Assembly: GCA_003255065.1 (NCBI GenBank)
Contig: QAOA01008791.1
Location: 93,146 to 157,145 of the forward strand
Direction of reading: 5' to 3'
DNA: 64,000 nucleotides
Source of the DNA: Cercis canadensis
Taxonomy: Eukaryota > Streptophyta > Magnoliopsida > Fabales > Fabaceae
Shown here: one piece after another, positions 46,901 through 57,500 of the stretch
Layout of the letters: each line of letters opens with the position of its first letter
Position numbering within the stretch: the stretch's first letter is position 1
The notes under the pieces: model-generated
What the model was told of the DNA's origin: nothing
Databases searched by the model: none
What the model saw: the letters and a program-made list of their open reading frames with translations, nothing else
Program-made: the position numbers and the translations under genes

Positions 46901-48683
46901 ACACAAACTGACTAAATTAGAAAAAATGACCAAGGAAGAAAATAACATAAAGACAATTTTGGAGCTAAAAAGAAAACAGCAATCAAACACTCTTTCCAGG
47001 ACAGAAAGGGGAAAATATCACATACCTTGAAGCCACCAGCAGTGCCTGCATTTATGATCAAGTCTGGCTTTAATGCTTGAATAGCAGCATACGTCACAAG
47101 AGCAGATGAGATTGTGCCTACACTATCAACCCCTGAAACAAATGGGCTCAGGACTTATTAAATGAATATAAGAAATCAAATTTCCCACTACTTTTTCTCT
47201 ACAAACATGCGGAGGAGGCATGATAGCCACATATGTTAACACAGAACGGATGGTCAGAAAATTAAATAAAGTGAGCCTGAGCTTGGTGAAAGTCAGCAAA
47301 TCAAACGGGCCAGAACTGGTTAGAGGTGCTACTGCTTTTATTGTGGTGATAATGGTCTTGACTAGGCTACTTGCTATAAGACAGCACCAGCAAGCCACTG
47401 AATATTCCCAACTTATAACATTTCTTCAATAAAAACCGAACAAATCATAGCTTAATGCAAGAGATATGTGCATGCTGTATTTATGCCTTATGCTTGTGAA
47501 GAACCAGAAGATGAATTGACATTGTTGACTAATATCTGTTTTCATCATAATAATGCTAGAGCTAACAATATATTTCAAATTTCTAACTTGTTTGACTGGA
47601 AGTAGTAGGAAATAAAGTGGAAACAACACAATTGCTTACCCAAGGTAGGATCTTTCCCAGGCCAAATCAAATTTATATTGAGATCTTTGTATGTACCATA
47701 ATAACGGACCCAAGGGACCCCAGGTGGAAACCTGCACCATTGTGCATAGATAAATGCAAATACACAAGAAGCATAAGAAAGCCACGGCATTGTCTATTTT
47801 ACTTCTAGTGAGATAAAGAAAAACAATTTATATTCTCAATCTGAATAATAGCGACATGTCAAATCCCCCAGCAAATGCACACATTCCATCAGCAAAATCT
47901 AATCTTGTACGCTTAATAAGATAGTACACATTCTCTCTTTTTTCGCTAAGGTGGACTCAACTAGTGTGAAATGAAATTGAATAAAATAAAAACGCAACTA
48001 ATCACAGTAAGTGATCTCAAACCCTAACTAATCATATGACGAGATTAACGCATAGAGCACTAAAAGATACACCCACACGGAGTCAGGGTCCTCGGTGAGC
48101 TGGAACTTATTCACAACAGGAAGCGCCTCAGTCTGCATAGCTGTTATTCCATATTAACATCATCAAAAAAAACAACCTTAAAAAGGAAGATCACACAAAT
48201 ACAACTTCATACAGCAATCATAAGAAGGAGAAGAGAGGTTACCNTCTAATATTGTACGCTTAATAAGATAGTACACATTCTCTCTTTTTTCGCTAAGGTG
48301 GACTCAACTAGTGTGAAATGAAATTGAATAAAATAAAAAAGCAACTAATCACAGTAAGTGATCTCAAACCCTAACTAATCATATGACGAGATTAACGCAT
48401 AGAGCACTAAAAGATACACCCACACGGAGTCAGGGTCCTCGGTGAGCTGGAACTTATTCACAACAGGAAGCGCCTCAGTCTGCATAGCTGTTATTCCATA
48501 TTAACATCATCAAAAAAAACAACCTTAAAAAGGAAGATCACACAAATACAACTTCATACAGCAATCATAAGAAGGAGAAGAGAGGTTACCGATGATGATG
48601 ACGATGTTAGAAATGGGTCTTTCCTCAGGTTCAGCCACCATGGCTTCCTCTGAAGCGTCTGATTTATCGCCAGCAGTAGCCAT
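43922..48683 (-). CDS. MTN1: 5'-methylthioadenosine nucleosidase (MTN1-like)
   Basis: Eight exons: 48590-48683, 48424-48487 (also present as 48077-48140), 47640-47731, 47026-47132, 46600-46674, 46195-46269, 44749-44841 and 43922-44119. Using one copy of exon 2, the phases close perfectly at 265 aa. Family landmarks are AMQTEALPVVNKF (catalytic Glu), INAGTAGGF, FHDRRIP, LSTGDSLDMTQQDE, DMEGAAVAYVADL (substrate-binding Met-Glu) and TDVVDGDKPTAEEFLQN (catalytic Asp). The enzyme cleaves methylthioadenosine to adenine and methylthioribose in the Yang cycle, which recycles sulfur from ethylene, polyamine and nicotianamine synthesis. It acts in the cytosol. The duplicated 64 bp exon 2 straddles an N and is probably an assembly artefact. 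If both copies were spliced in, the frame would break. Confidence 0.93.
46490..46582 (+). repeat. Dispersed ~92 bp repeat, copy in the MTN1 intron
   Basis: TATAGTTTTCAAGGG...GAAGTGAATGGGCTTTCTTTGAATGC...AAAAACCCATCRATTCT recurs at 57525-57616 in the COBRA-like gene, also intronic and in the same orientation. The identity of the parent element is unknown. Confidence 0.7.
47899..48590. repeat. Direct duplication (~345 bp) across an N at 48244
   Basis: 47899-48243 and 48245-48590 are almost identical (for example TCTTGTACG versus ATTGTACG at the start). Each contains exon 2 of the nucleosidase gene plus flanking intron. The N position, the near-identity and the exact end at the exon 1 donor favour an unmerged assembly overlap. 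Confidence 0.88.
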
Positions 48684-48734
48684 AGTTGTTTGCAGATTCC
48701 CAAGCCTCCAAGCCTCTGGAACCTGCTAAACCCC

Positions 48735-48862
48735 TATGCTTTTAGAACGACTTTTCTTTCTATTTCCTTGGAAAGTCTAAGGGAGAAACGAAAATGAATA
48801 CGCTTTTAGAAGGAATTTTCTTTCTATTTTCCTGGAAAGTCCAAGAAAGAAACGATAATGAG
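48735..48862. repeat. Tandem repeat, 64 bp x 2, upstream of MTN1
   Basis: TAYGCTTTTAGAASGA begins at 48735 and 48799. Both units continue through TTTCTTTCTATT and TGGAAAGTC to GAAACGAWAATGA. The units differ at about 10 positions, so this is an older duplication in the promoter or 5'UTR region. It is not an assembly overlap. Confidence 0.75.
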
Positions 48863-49029
48863 AAAATATAACAGGAGACAGGGCAATGCTTTATTTAGCA
48901 TGTGGTTGGAAAACTGTCATGCGATACGATACGATACGGCACTAATCTGCGTTCTGATTTGAATATTCAAGTTATCAAATTAATGCCATTTTCAATTTTC
49001 TGCACTTAAATAAAACAACATAAATATAA

Positions 49030-49579
49030 GGCTTAATTGTAATTTTGGTCACCTATTTTAACCACTTGAACGTTTTGGTCTCCCTTCTTTAAAAATGAAC
49101 TATTGAGTCCCTCTATATTCATAAAATATACAAGTTTAGTCCATTTATCTTTAAGTTAAAATTCTTAGGTTTATTTCAAGGTGTAAAGTTCTCTGATTTA
49201 TAATCTTACCGTTCAGATTGAAGAGCTACATCTTGTGAATTTTTCAATTAAATTTCAGCTCGATCTAACGGTGAAAACATCTAAATTTTGTGGTTAGATA
49301 AAAAATTATGATTTTGGTATTTTGACCTGAGTCCCACCGTTAGATCGAGCTAAAATTTAGTGAAGAGATTCATAAGATGTAGCCCTTCAATCTGAACGGT
49401 GGGATTATGAATCAAAGAATTTTACACCTTGAAATAAATCTAAGAATTTTGACTTAAAGATAAATTGACTAAAATTGTATATTTTATGAATATAGAGGGA
49501 CTCAATAGTTCATTTTTAAAGAAAGGGGAATAAAACGTTCAAGTGGTTAAAATAAGAGAACCAAAATTGCAATTAAACC
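49030..49579. mobile_element. Palindromic MITE, GGCTTAATTG family, copy 3
   Basis: This 550 bp copy has the same structure as those at 4682 and 20571. It starts GGCTTAATTG and ends CAATTAAACC. The exact 9 bp target duplication TAAATATAA lies at 49021-49029 and 49580-49588. It lies about 350 bp upstream of the MTN1 start codon, within its likely promoter region. Confidence 0.9.
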
Positions 49580-49588
49580 TAAATATAA

Positions 49589-50668
49589 ATGTTTAATATT
49601 CTCATTAGTGTTTCGTGATATTCTAAAAATGACATAGAAATAGAATCATGCAATGAATTTCTATTGGTTAAAAGAGAAAAGGAAATATGGATAAAAATAT
49701 CAAAGATTTTATAATATCATATGAATATGTCATAGTAAATATATATAATTTTTATATTTTATTTAATATAAAATATATTTTATTTTATTTTTAAATAAAT
49801 TTAAAAAGTATTAATTTATATATATATTAATTATATATTAATTATTTATATATAATATAATATATTACATAAATATTAAAAATATCTAAGAAATCTCTTA
49901 AAAATATTTTTAAAAATAATGATTTTCTTACTATAGAATAGTATGAATTTAGAAAAGGAATCCAATATTCACATGAGGGAGTTTTATGATATCCTTTTAT
50001 ATATCCTCCAAATTATACTGATTGAATGGAATAGTAAAAATGGATAGATTCTATCGTTATTTTCACGAGTCTTTGACCAATTACCACCCTGTTTCTCAGT
50101 TACTCCTATCCCTTTCTCTCTCACCTTCCATGGTAGGAGCTCTTAAATATAGGAGAGATTGATTGTCTAAATTCTATCACTGCAATTTACCAAGTAACCA
50201 TAATTTCTTTTTTCTTTTTGCTTCTGAAAATTTTGTGATTTATTTTCTTGTTTAATACTTGAACTCTATTATTGAGAAATTACAAAACTTATTAGTTGCG
50301 TATTCCACCATTTTCTTCCCTATAGAATAGGAATATCATGTATAAATAATCGAAAATTTTATGATATTATATAGATATGTGATATCACATTAATCTGATA
50401 AACATATACCATTAAAATATAATTTTTATATTTTATTAAATACAAAATATAATTTATTCTATTTTTTAAATAAACTTAAAAATCGTTCACTTTAGATTAT
50501 CAACTATTACTCATATCATTCATATATTGACTGTTTTTATATAGTATAACATATTACATCTATAATAAAAATATCTAAAAAATCTCCAAAAATAATTAAA
50601 ATAAATAAGCTCAAGGAAAAGGAGCAGACCGCTAATCTTTTACCACTTTTGGTTTAACAATAATTGAG
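49589..50668. other. Gene-free AT-rich stretch
   Basis: Very AT-rich DNA in which 49690-49900 and 50330-50600 share diverged segments (ATGATATY...TATAAT, TTTTAAATAAAYTTAAAAA). It is probably old transposon sequence. No gene is seen. Confidence 0.4.
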
Positions 50669-50677
50669 CTTTGTAAA

Positions 50678-51462
50678 GGCTCTTTGACCTAGTTATTAGG
50701 GTTTGAGAAATTTTTTACCTATTTGTAATACATTAAAACTTAATTATGGGAATATTATAATTTTTAAAAAATTTAAAAATTAAAAAAAAAATATTTTAAA
50801 CNTAATTTTTAAAAATTTAAAAATTTAAAAAAAAAATATTTTGGACAACATGAGTCTCACAAGACACGCCGTGAACCGAACACGCCTTAGCTCCTGCAGC
50901 GTGTCTCAGTTGACAAATTGCCTTCTGCATTTCTGGCAAATTGGCTTCTTTAATTTTTTAAGAATTCATTAAAAAATTAAAATTTAGAAAAACCATCATT
51001 TCGGTCGTTTCATGGCAGTGTAAGGGTGGACAAGTTGATAAGATTTGGATTCAATCACAAAGGGGTGGGGTGACTATTATTAACGTAATCAACCGACCAA
51101 GATGGATTGGTTTTGAGATCTCACACCTTTAATGTTGGAACTTGGAGTACTTTTATAAAAAATAAAAATAAAAACTGATTACAAACTGACGATTTTTCTA
51201 AATTTTAATTTTTTAATGAATTCTTAAAAAATTAAAGAAGCCAATTTGCCAGAAATGTAGAAGGTAATTTGCCAATTGAAACACGCCACAGGAGCCGAGA
51301 TGTGTTCAGTTTAAACTTGTCGTTAGGTTCACAGCGTGTTTGGTGAGATCCGCACTATCTCAAAATTTTTTTTTTAATTTTTAGAAATTGTAATATTTCA
51401 ATAATTAAATTTTAATATATAATAAAAAAAAATTCAAACCCTAATAACTACATCAAAAAGCC
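50678..51462. mobile_element. GACACGCC-core family, copy E, exact 9 bp TSD
   Basis: The ends GGCTCTTTGACCTAG and (inverse) GGCTTTTTGATGTAG are followed by long inverted arms, including AAGCCAATTTGCCAGAAATG and its inverse. GC-rich blocks (AGACACGCCGTGAACCGAAC and GAAACACGCCACAGGAGCC) lie symmetrically. The target duplication CTTTGTAAA is exact (50669-50677 and 51463-51471). An N at 50802 splits a short local duplication. It is non-coding. Confidence 0.85.
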
Positions 51463-51931
51463 CTTTGTAAATGCATTTTCTTATTAATTAAAAGCTTCCA
51501 GTTCTAGATAATGACACAAAAACCAGAATAAATCAATTATAATTTCCCTTTGCACGAGTTGTAAGATCATGTCATGTGCAATGAAGTGTTTTTGTCAAAG
51601 ACACAAAGACAGAGAATGCTTGCTCTCGTACAACCCACGTGGGATCCCATAAAATGTCCTTTGTAAAAAGTCATTCGGCCTTATTTTAAGCATAATCCAT
51701 AGATTTGCTTGTTGAAGATGAAGAACACATTATATATTTTTGACCAACTGGGATTCTTATTGTAATATGGAAAAGGATGAAGCATACATCCAAAATATTA
51801 AATAGAAGAAGAAATAGCTATCAGAACAAAGTCAAGAGCAAGGAGAGAAGATCATTATGTGGTTCTCTATCATTTAATTATACATTTGACCAGAAACCCA
51901 TTAATTAGAAAAATATTGTAAAGATATTAAC

Positions 51932-52110
51932 AAAGTTTAGTTCAACTGATAGTAAATTAAATCTAAGATGTGTATATTTGATTGTGGTTAAGGGTTCAAA
52001 GTTTAGTGAGAATATTGTTGGGAGACAGAAAATCGTAATTGTTTTAACTTTCGAACGAGATTAATCTCACGTCCAATTGAATAAAGTAGGAATACTTATA
52101 GTATTAACCA
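51932..52110 (+). mobile_element. SINE-like unit, left copy
   Basis: An approximately 180 bp unit begins TTTAGTTCAACTGATAG. It has a B-box-like AAGGGTTCAAAGTTTA about 60 bp in, and ends in ATTAACCAAAAAAAG, suggesting a tRNA-derived SINE. It recurs at 53875-54059 as part of the larger duplication. Confidence 0.4.
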
Positions 52111-52390
52111 AAAAAAGAAGAATATTGTAAAAATAATACATTAGAAGAATTGATTAAGAGCCAATGTATGATAAGTCACCCAATTAGCAACAAGTGTTGT
52201 GCTTAAATATCACAAAACACCTCACAATGAATCTATATGTATCGTGCACCCGAAGGAGTAATAACTCTTTCTCTTTCTCTCCCTCTCTCTCTCAAGCTTG
52301 TACAAAATTTAACCTATGTGTTGAACAGCATGAATCACTCAAAGTTAAAGGAAAATGGTAAGCAGTGTGTAAGCAAAGCAAAGAGTTGCT

Positions 52391-52558
52391 TTAAAACCAA
52401 ATGGCTAGTGTTGTCAGAATCAAATGAATGAAGAAAAGAAAGGAATGGTGATGAGTGAGTCTTAAATTGGAGCTACCATTTGGTAACATTGGGAAGGTGT
52501 CTGGTAAAGTCATCTCACAGTTCTCACCATTGAAGTATATTCTTCTAGGTAATGCCCA
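52391..52558 (-). pseudogene. Partial duplicate of the COBRA-like last exon
   Basis: It encodes the same C-terminus as 54336-54503 (ALPRRIYFNGENCEMTLPDT to the hydrophobic tail ending TLAIWF), but it stops at the N at 52559 where the exon should continue. It is a duplicate created by assembly or a segmental copy, not an independent gene. Confidence 0.8.
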
Positions 52559-52559
52559 N

Positions 52560-53597
52560 AAATAATAATATTTAAAAGTAATCATCTTCAACCTCCACCT
52601 CTCTCTCTCTCTCTCTCCTGTTCTTCTCCGAAGGCCATCCCAATCATAGAGCAAGAAGTGCTTCAAGCCATAGTGGATTCCAGCAAGCTTTGACAACGGT
52701 TGCAGTGCTTCTGAGCACATCAGCTCCTGCATGCCAGCTATGGTCGTAGAAACTGTTATTCCTAGTCCTTCCGACAACCACAGCACTGTCTCCACTAGAC
52801 TGGTCTGTTTAATTTCTAGGTCTTATTGATTTTTTTTTTCTACATGTGACTTTGTTGGAGACAATAAATGGTTTTTGCTGTTCTTTTGAGATTATGAATG
52901 TGTTTACCAGAAAAAAAAAAAATGCCTTTAGTTTGGAAAAGATTTTCCTATAAATCATGGAAGCATGGTTCTACTTTAAAACTTGAGCTGGGTTTTGCAC
53001 GTCAAGTTGTAGTAGTCATTCAATTATAATTAAGTGCTGGTTGCAATTGGGTCTATGTTTCTCAACCACGGTTTCATCGTTCCCAAAATTACCAACGTAC
53101 CCTCCAGCTCCACCTCCTCCTGCTGATACTGCTTCCACACAATCGCGAGCCCAGTGTACGAAGTTTCCACATTTGAAGCAACCGCTGTTGAAAACGGCGT
53201 TGTTTTCTCCAACAACAGTAACGACCTTGGTTCTTCCCTGAGCTACGGATCTTGGAACTGAGAGAAGGTTGTTGTTTCCTTTCAAAGCAGCGGTGTATAA
53301 CCCATCGGATTCTTCCTTGGGAGCCATGCAAGAACCAGGCCTAAAAATTCGAAGAAATCAAATTGACGAGCTAATGTCTCAAACCCCCAAATGCGTTCAT
53401 CTCAAAAAATAGACCGAATGCCTTCGAGTTTCCTCCTGGGGTTAGGATAAGTTGAATCAGTTTTATTTTCATTTCACTACTTCGAAATCAGAGAAAGGAT
53501 TGAGCTCCGCCTAACCGGGGCTAGGCTAGTTTCAGTGTTGAGAGAGAGAGAGAGAGGTGGAGGTTGAAGATGATTACTTTTAAATATTATTATTTGA
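52560..53597. repeat. Segment bounded by 58 bp inverted repeats
   Basis: 52560-52617 (AATAATAATATTTAAAAGTA...CCTCCACCTCTCTCT) is the reverse complement of about 53540-53597. The segment between holds a CCHC ORF and begins right after an N. An inverted contig end or fold-back chimera is likely. A true inverted-repeat insertion is the alternative. Confidence 0.7.
53016..53327 (-). CDS. CCHC zinc-knuckle protein fragment
   Basis: A 103-codon frame starts MAPKEESDGLY. It contains VPRSVAQGRTKVVTVVGENN and one zinc knuckle CFKCGNFVHWARDC (CX2CX4HX4C), then a Gly-rich stretch. Such knuckles bind single-stranded nucleic acid. The upstream minus-strand sequence looks like a genuine leader. The frame soon ends after the Gly-rich part, and whether more exons exist is unknown because the segment is probably misassembled. 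A minus-strand frame at 52617-52795 might be a later piece; I do not recognise it. Confidence 0.45.
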   Translation of the reverse strand: MAPKEESDGLYTAALKGNNNLLSVPRSVAQGRTKVVTVVGENNAVFNSGCFKCGNFVHWARDCVEAVSAGGGGAGGYVGNFGNDETVVEKHRPNCNQHLIIIE

Positions 53598-53826
53598 TCC
53601 TAAAAATTTTTGAATATTAATTTTGAACCCCAATTTTATAAATTTATTTTCATTTAAATACATCACGTACACAGCACATGCTTTTTCCATCCATTATTGT
53701 GGTTGAATTTTGGAGGTAAAGTGCACATTTTAGTAGTTGAAGGAGGTCTTCCCTATGTTTTTAAAGCATGGGGGGTAAAGCGCCTAAGGTGTATAGTTTA
53801 GGGGAGTTTTTTTGGACTTTTCCCTA
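53590..53826. mobile_element. Half copy of the AGGGAAAAG MITE
   Basis: GGTAAAGTGCACATTTTAG, GTTTTTAAAGCATG and TTTGGACTTTTCCCT match the right arm of the element at 13644-14058. The left arm is missing or highly decayed. Confidence 0.45.
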
Positions 53827-54204
53827 ACCAACTGGGATTCTTATTGTAATATGGATAAGGATGAAGCATACTAACAAAGTTTAGTTCAACTGATAGTAAA
53901 TTAAATCTAAGGTGTGTGTATTTGATTGTGGTTAAGGGTTCAAAGTCTAGTAAAAATATTGTTGGGAGACAGAAAATCGTAATTGTTCTAACTCTCGAAC
54001 GAAATTAATCTTACGTCCAATTGAATAAAATAGGGATACTCATAGTATTAACCAAAAAAAATATTGTAAAGATAATACATTAGAAGAATTGATTAAGAGC
54101 CAATGTATGATAAGTCACCCAATTAGCAACAAGTGTTGTGCTTAAATATCACAAAACACCTCACAATGAATCTATATGTATCGTTCACCTGAAGGAGTAA
54201 TAAT

Positions 54205-54240
<36 letters not shown>

Positions 54241-54501
54241 GCTTGTACAAAATTTAACCTATGTGTTGAACAACATGAATCACTCAAAGTTAAAGGAAAA
54301 TGGTAAGCAGTGTGTAAGCAAAGCAAAGAGTTGCTTTAAAACCAAATGGCTAGTGTTGTCAGAATCAAATGAATGAAGAAAAGAAAGGAATGGTGATGAG
54401 TGAGTCTTAAATTGGAGCTACCATTTGGTAACATTGGGAAGGTGTCTGGTAAAGTCATCTCACAGTTCTCACCATTGAAGTATATTCTTCTAGGTAATGC
54501 C
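53827..54501. repeat. Right copy of the segmental duplication
   Basis: Counterpart of 51743-52558. It continues without interruption into the complete COBRA-like last exon, so it is the better assembled of the two. It includes a (CT)n run at about 54209-54236 and a SINE-like unit at 53875-54059. Confidence 0.8.
53875..54059 (+). mobile_element. SINE-like unit, right copy
   Basis: Same unit as 51932-52110, with a few substitutions. It is carried in the larger duplication. Confidence 0.4.
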
Positions 54502-57500
54502 CATCCGTTACTTAAAGTGAAAGTGTTTGGGTCTTTCTCCAGAAGTATTTCTGTTGTCACGAACCCCAGACGATCCCCATCAGAGTGCACTAGTTCCGTG
54601 TTGTAGTAATCTATACCCCAGAAAAGAGCAACTCCATCTGCAACATTTCCATTTCTTGATCAGTATACAAACTACAAACTAGGCTCTTTTACGAAATATA
54701 ACACTTTAGAAATAATTTTATATATTTATTATATTTTTTTAACTTATTTATCTTAATATTATATTTTTTTAAAAAAATAAAAAACAAAAAAATGCATAAT
54801 GAACATGTGGAGACTACTAGACACGCCAATGGTCATGTGGCGTGTCCACGTCGAACATGCCGGTAACCCCACAACGTGTCATTTCTTCAACTGCCTATAA
54901 GAATAAAAAAAAAAAAGTAAAACAAAATATGACAAGAAGGGACGCGCTAATANGGTTATTGGTGTGTCCTACATGGACATACCACGTGATTTTTTGTGGT
55001 CCCCACATGTCTAAAATTTTTTTTTGTTTTTAATTTTTAAAATTATAATATTTAAGTAATTAAGTTAAAAAATGTGATAGATGTGTGATTTTATTGCTAA
55101 AATGTAATAATCAAGTCAATGAGCCTACAAACTAAATTTTTTTTTCTTTTGTGTTGGCTAATAGTGTGTGTTTGGATAAGACTTTAAAGCCCCTCTAACA
55201 TTTATTAAAGGCCCAAAATCGATTTTAACAATCCATAATTAAGATTCGATTCAATTCACCAACATGGCCCAAAAAAAATTAGCAAAAAAAAAATACTCAT
55301 TTTAGCAAACATTTATTGTTCCAAGTCCATTTTTTCTAAAATAAAATAAATTAATTTCCACAAAAAAAAACCATTTTTATGCTGAAAATTTTAAAATTTT
55401 CAAAAGTGCTTTTATTTTGCCAAAAGCACTTTCCAAACAGGCTGTCAGCGAACAAAGGGGTTGAAGAACCAAATATAGTTGGGCTTTGAACTCGGTTGGA
55501 TCCATGGGCCTCATCACTAACCCAAAAGACCAAAAATTGGGCTATGAACCCGTCCAAATCCCTAAATGGTAGCCGCAGGCCCGCAGTGGCAGGCTGGGAG
55601 CAAAATTCACACGCCACTAGTAGTTTAGTACTCTGCAACTAATCCAATTTTCCGACGACGAAGAAGCCAAATGCTGAGAAACCTCCGATCCCGGCGCCGT
55701 CCTTGTTACGGTGGCTTTATCTGTGCTATCATTTCGGCCATTCTTCTCTTGCTTTCCGTGTCTATCCTCCATACTGGCCTCTCTGTCTCTCATCCCCGCT
55801 TTCACAGTCACCTCCACCGAAACTCCAGACCCTTACGTGGGGTCCAATATGACTCCCTCGTATCAGATTCTGATAATGAAGATATGTCGGGTAGCCAGGA
55901 CAAGATCGATACGCTCGATAACGATAAGGAACAACAGGAAGAAGATGATTTGAGAAGTATAGAACCGGAAGACGAAGATGAACCATTGGATCAAAGTAAG
56001 GTTAGTGGGTATTTCTTCGATCATGTCAATGGGGTCATCAGGAGGGCCATTAATAAACGTTCGATTGAGGTATGGAACGATGGCCAAGTTGGGTTCTTTA
56101 TGGGATCGTGGGTGGAGGATCCCATTAAGGCCGCATTTGGCTCTGACGATGCACCGGTAGACGAGCAGGTAAGGAGGAAAGCTATTCAGGTAATGGGGAT
56201 AGAGGATGCTCTCTTGTTGAAAACGGGTAAGAAAGTTTCACCCTTGAGGGAAGGGTGGGGTGAATGGTATCATAAGAAAGCTGATTTTTTGAGGAAGGAT
56301 AAGATGTTGAAACCGAATTCGGAGGCTTTGAATCCGCTGACTAATCCCATTCTGCAAGATCCAGATGGTTTGGGTGTGACTGGGTTGACCAAGTGTGATC
56401 GAATTGTACAGAAGTCCTTGTTAGCAGAGTTTAAGAGAGTCCCTTTTCTCGGTAAGAAGAAGGCTTTTGGTATATCCAGCGGAACCCGTGAGTCGAAGTC
56501 GCAAGGAAATCATAACGATGCTAAAGATAGGGAGTGTGGAAACGTGAATGGTAATGTGGATAGAGAGACTCCACAATAAAACAGAACAAAGCGTAGGACT
56601 GAAAATGACAAAACACAGCTGACAGCTGATGACTGATTAGCTGCTCTGATTAATGTAGGTAATGGGTGAGCTTAAACATTTAGATGAAACTGTTGGTGAT
56701 GGATATTCTAGGAAGATTTTATTTTTCTTGAAGTTTTCAGCCTATGAGTAACAGACAAAAGAGAGAACAGTATATTGGTCGTTTACCACTTTCACATCAT
56801 CAAATAAGAAAGAAGATATTGTTGAATGAAATGTATCAGCAATAGGAAGGAATATGCTGCAGTAATTACCTTGAAGCCCAAAAGTGGGAAGTATCGTGCT
56901 GTTGAAGCTATAGCTTGTTGCAGATTGCCTGAAACCAGGATGCTGAACCAGCACATTCCAGTTTGAGTAATTTCTCTTATAGTTATGGTTAGAAATGGTA
57001 AGTTTTACCCTCCAATGATCCACATAGTTGTTCTTAAAATGCCAATGGACTTGAATTGGGCACATGTGGGCAGTGCATCTTAGAATGTCGTGATCACTGG
57101 CCTTGCCTGACTCCGTTAAGGGATCACCTGGTCTGGTAAACACCCATAGGAGGAGTAAGAGGAGTGGAAACGAGACCTGAGACAATGCCTTTACATAAGA
57201 GTTTAAACAGACAAATTGAAATACACCTTATACAAGAGCCTGTATTTCCATCTCCTTCTTTGCATCCACAGCTGCAGTCAGGGCATGATGTGATGGCAGG
57301 ACCGTAGAATGTTGAGAGTGAAACACAGCATACAGGTGTTTTGTTTGCTAAAAAACTGGAGTATGTACATGCTGACTTCCAAGTTCCTGTAGTGCAAAAT
57401 GATATATACAAATAGGATCAACAAATTTGGATACAAATGTATATCTTCATTTTCTAATTTTGTCTGGTCAGTAACATAAATCTTTTTTCTTAATATGCTA

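Larger units (their letters stand above)
51743..52558. repeat. Left copy of a segmental duplication ending at an N
   Basis: This segment repeats as 53827-54501. The right copy lacks about 120 bp (the segment after GATGAAGCATA) and differs by scattered substitutions. The left copy breaks off at the N at 52559, inside the last exon of the COBRA-like gene. The two copies are probably alternative haplotypes. Confidence 0.8.
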
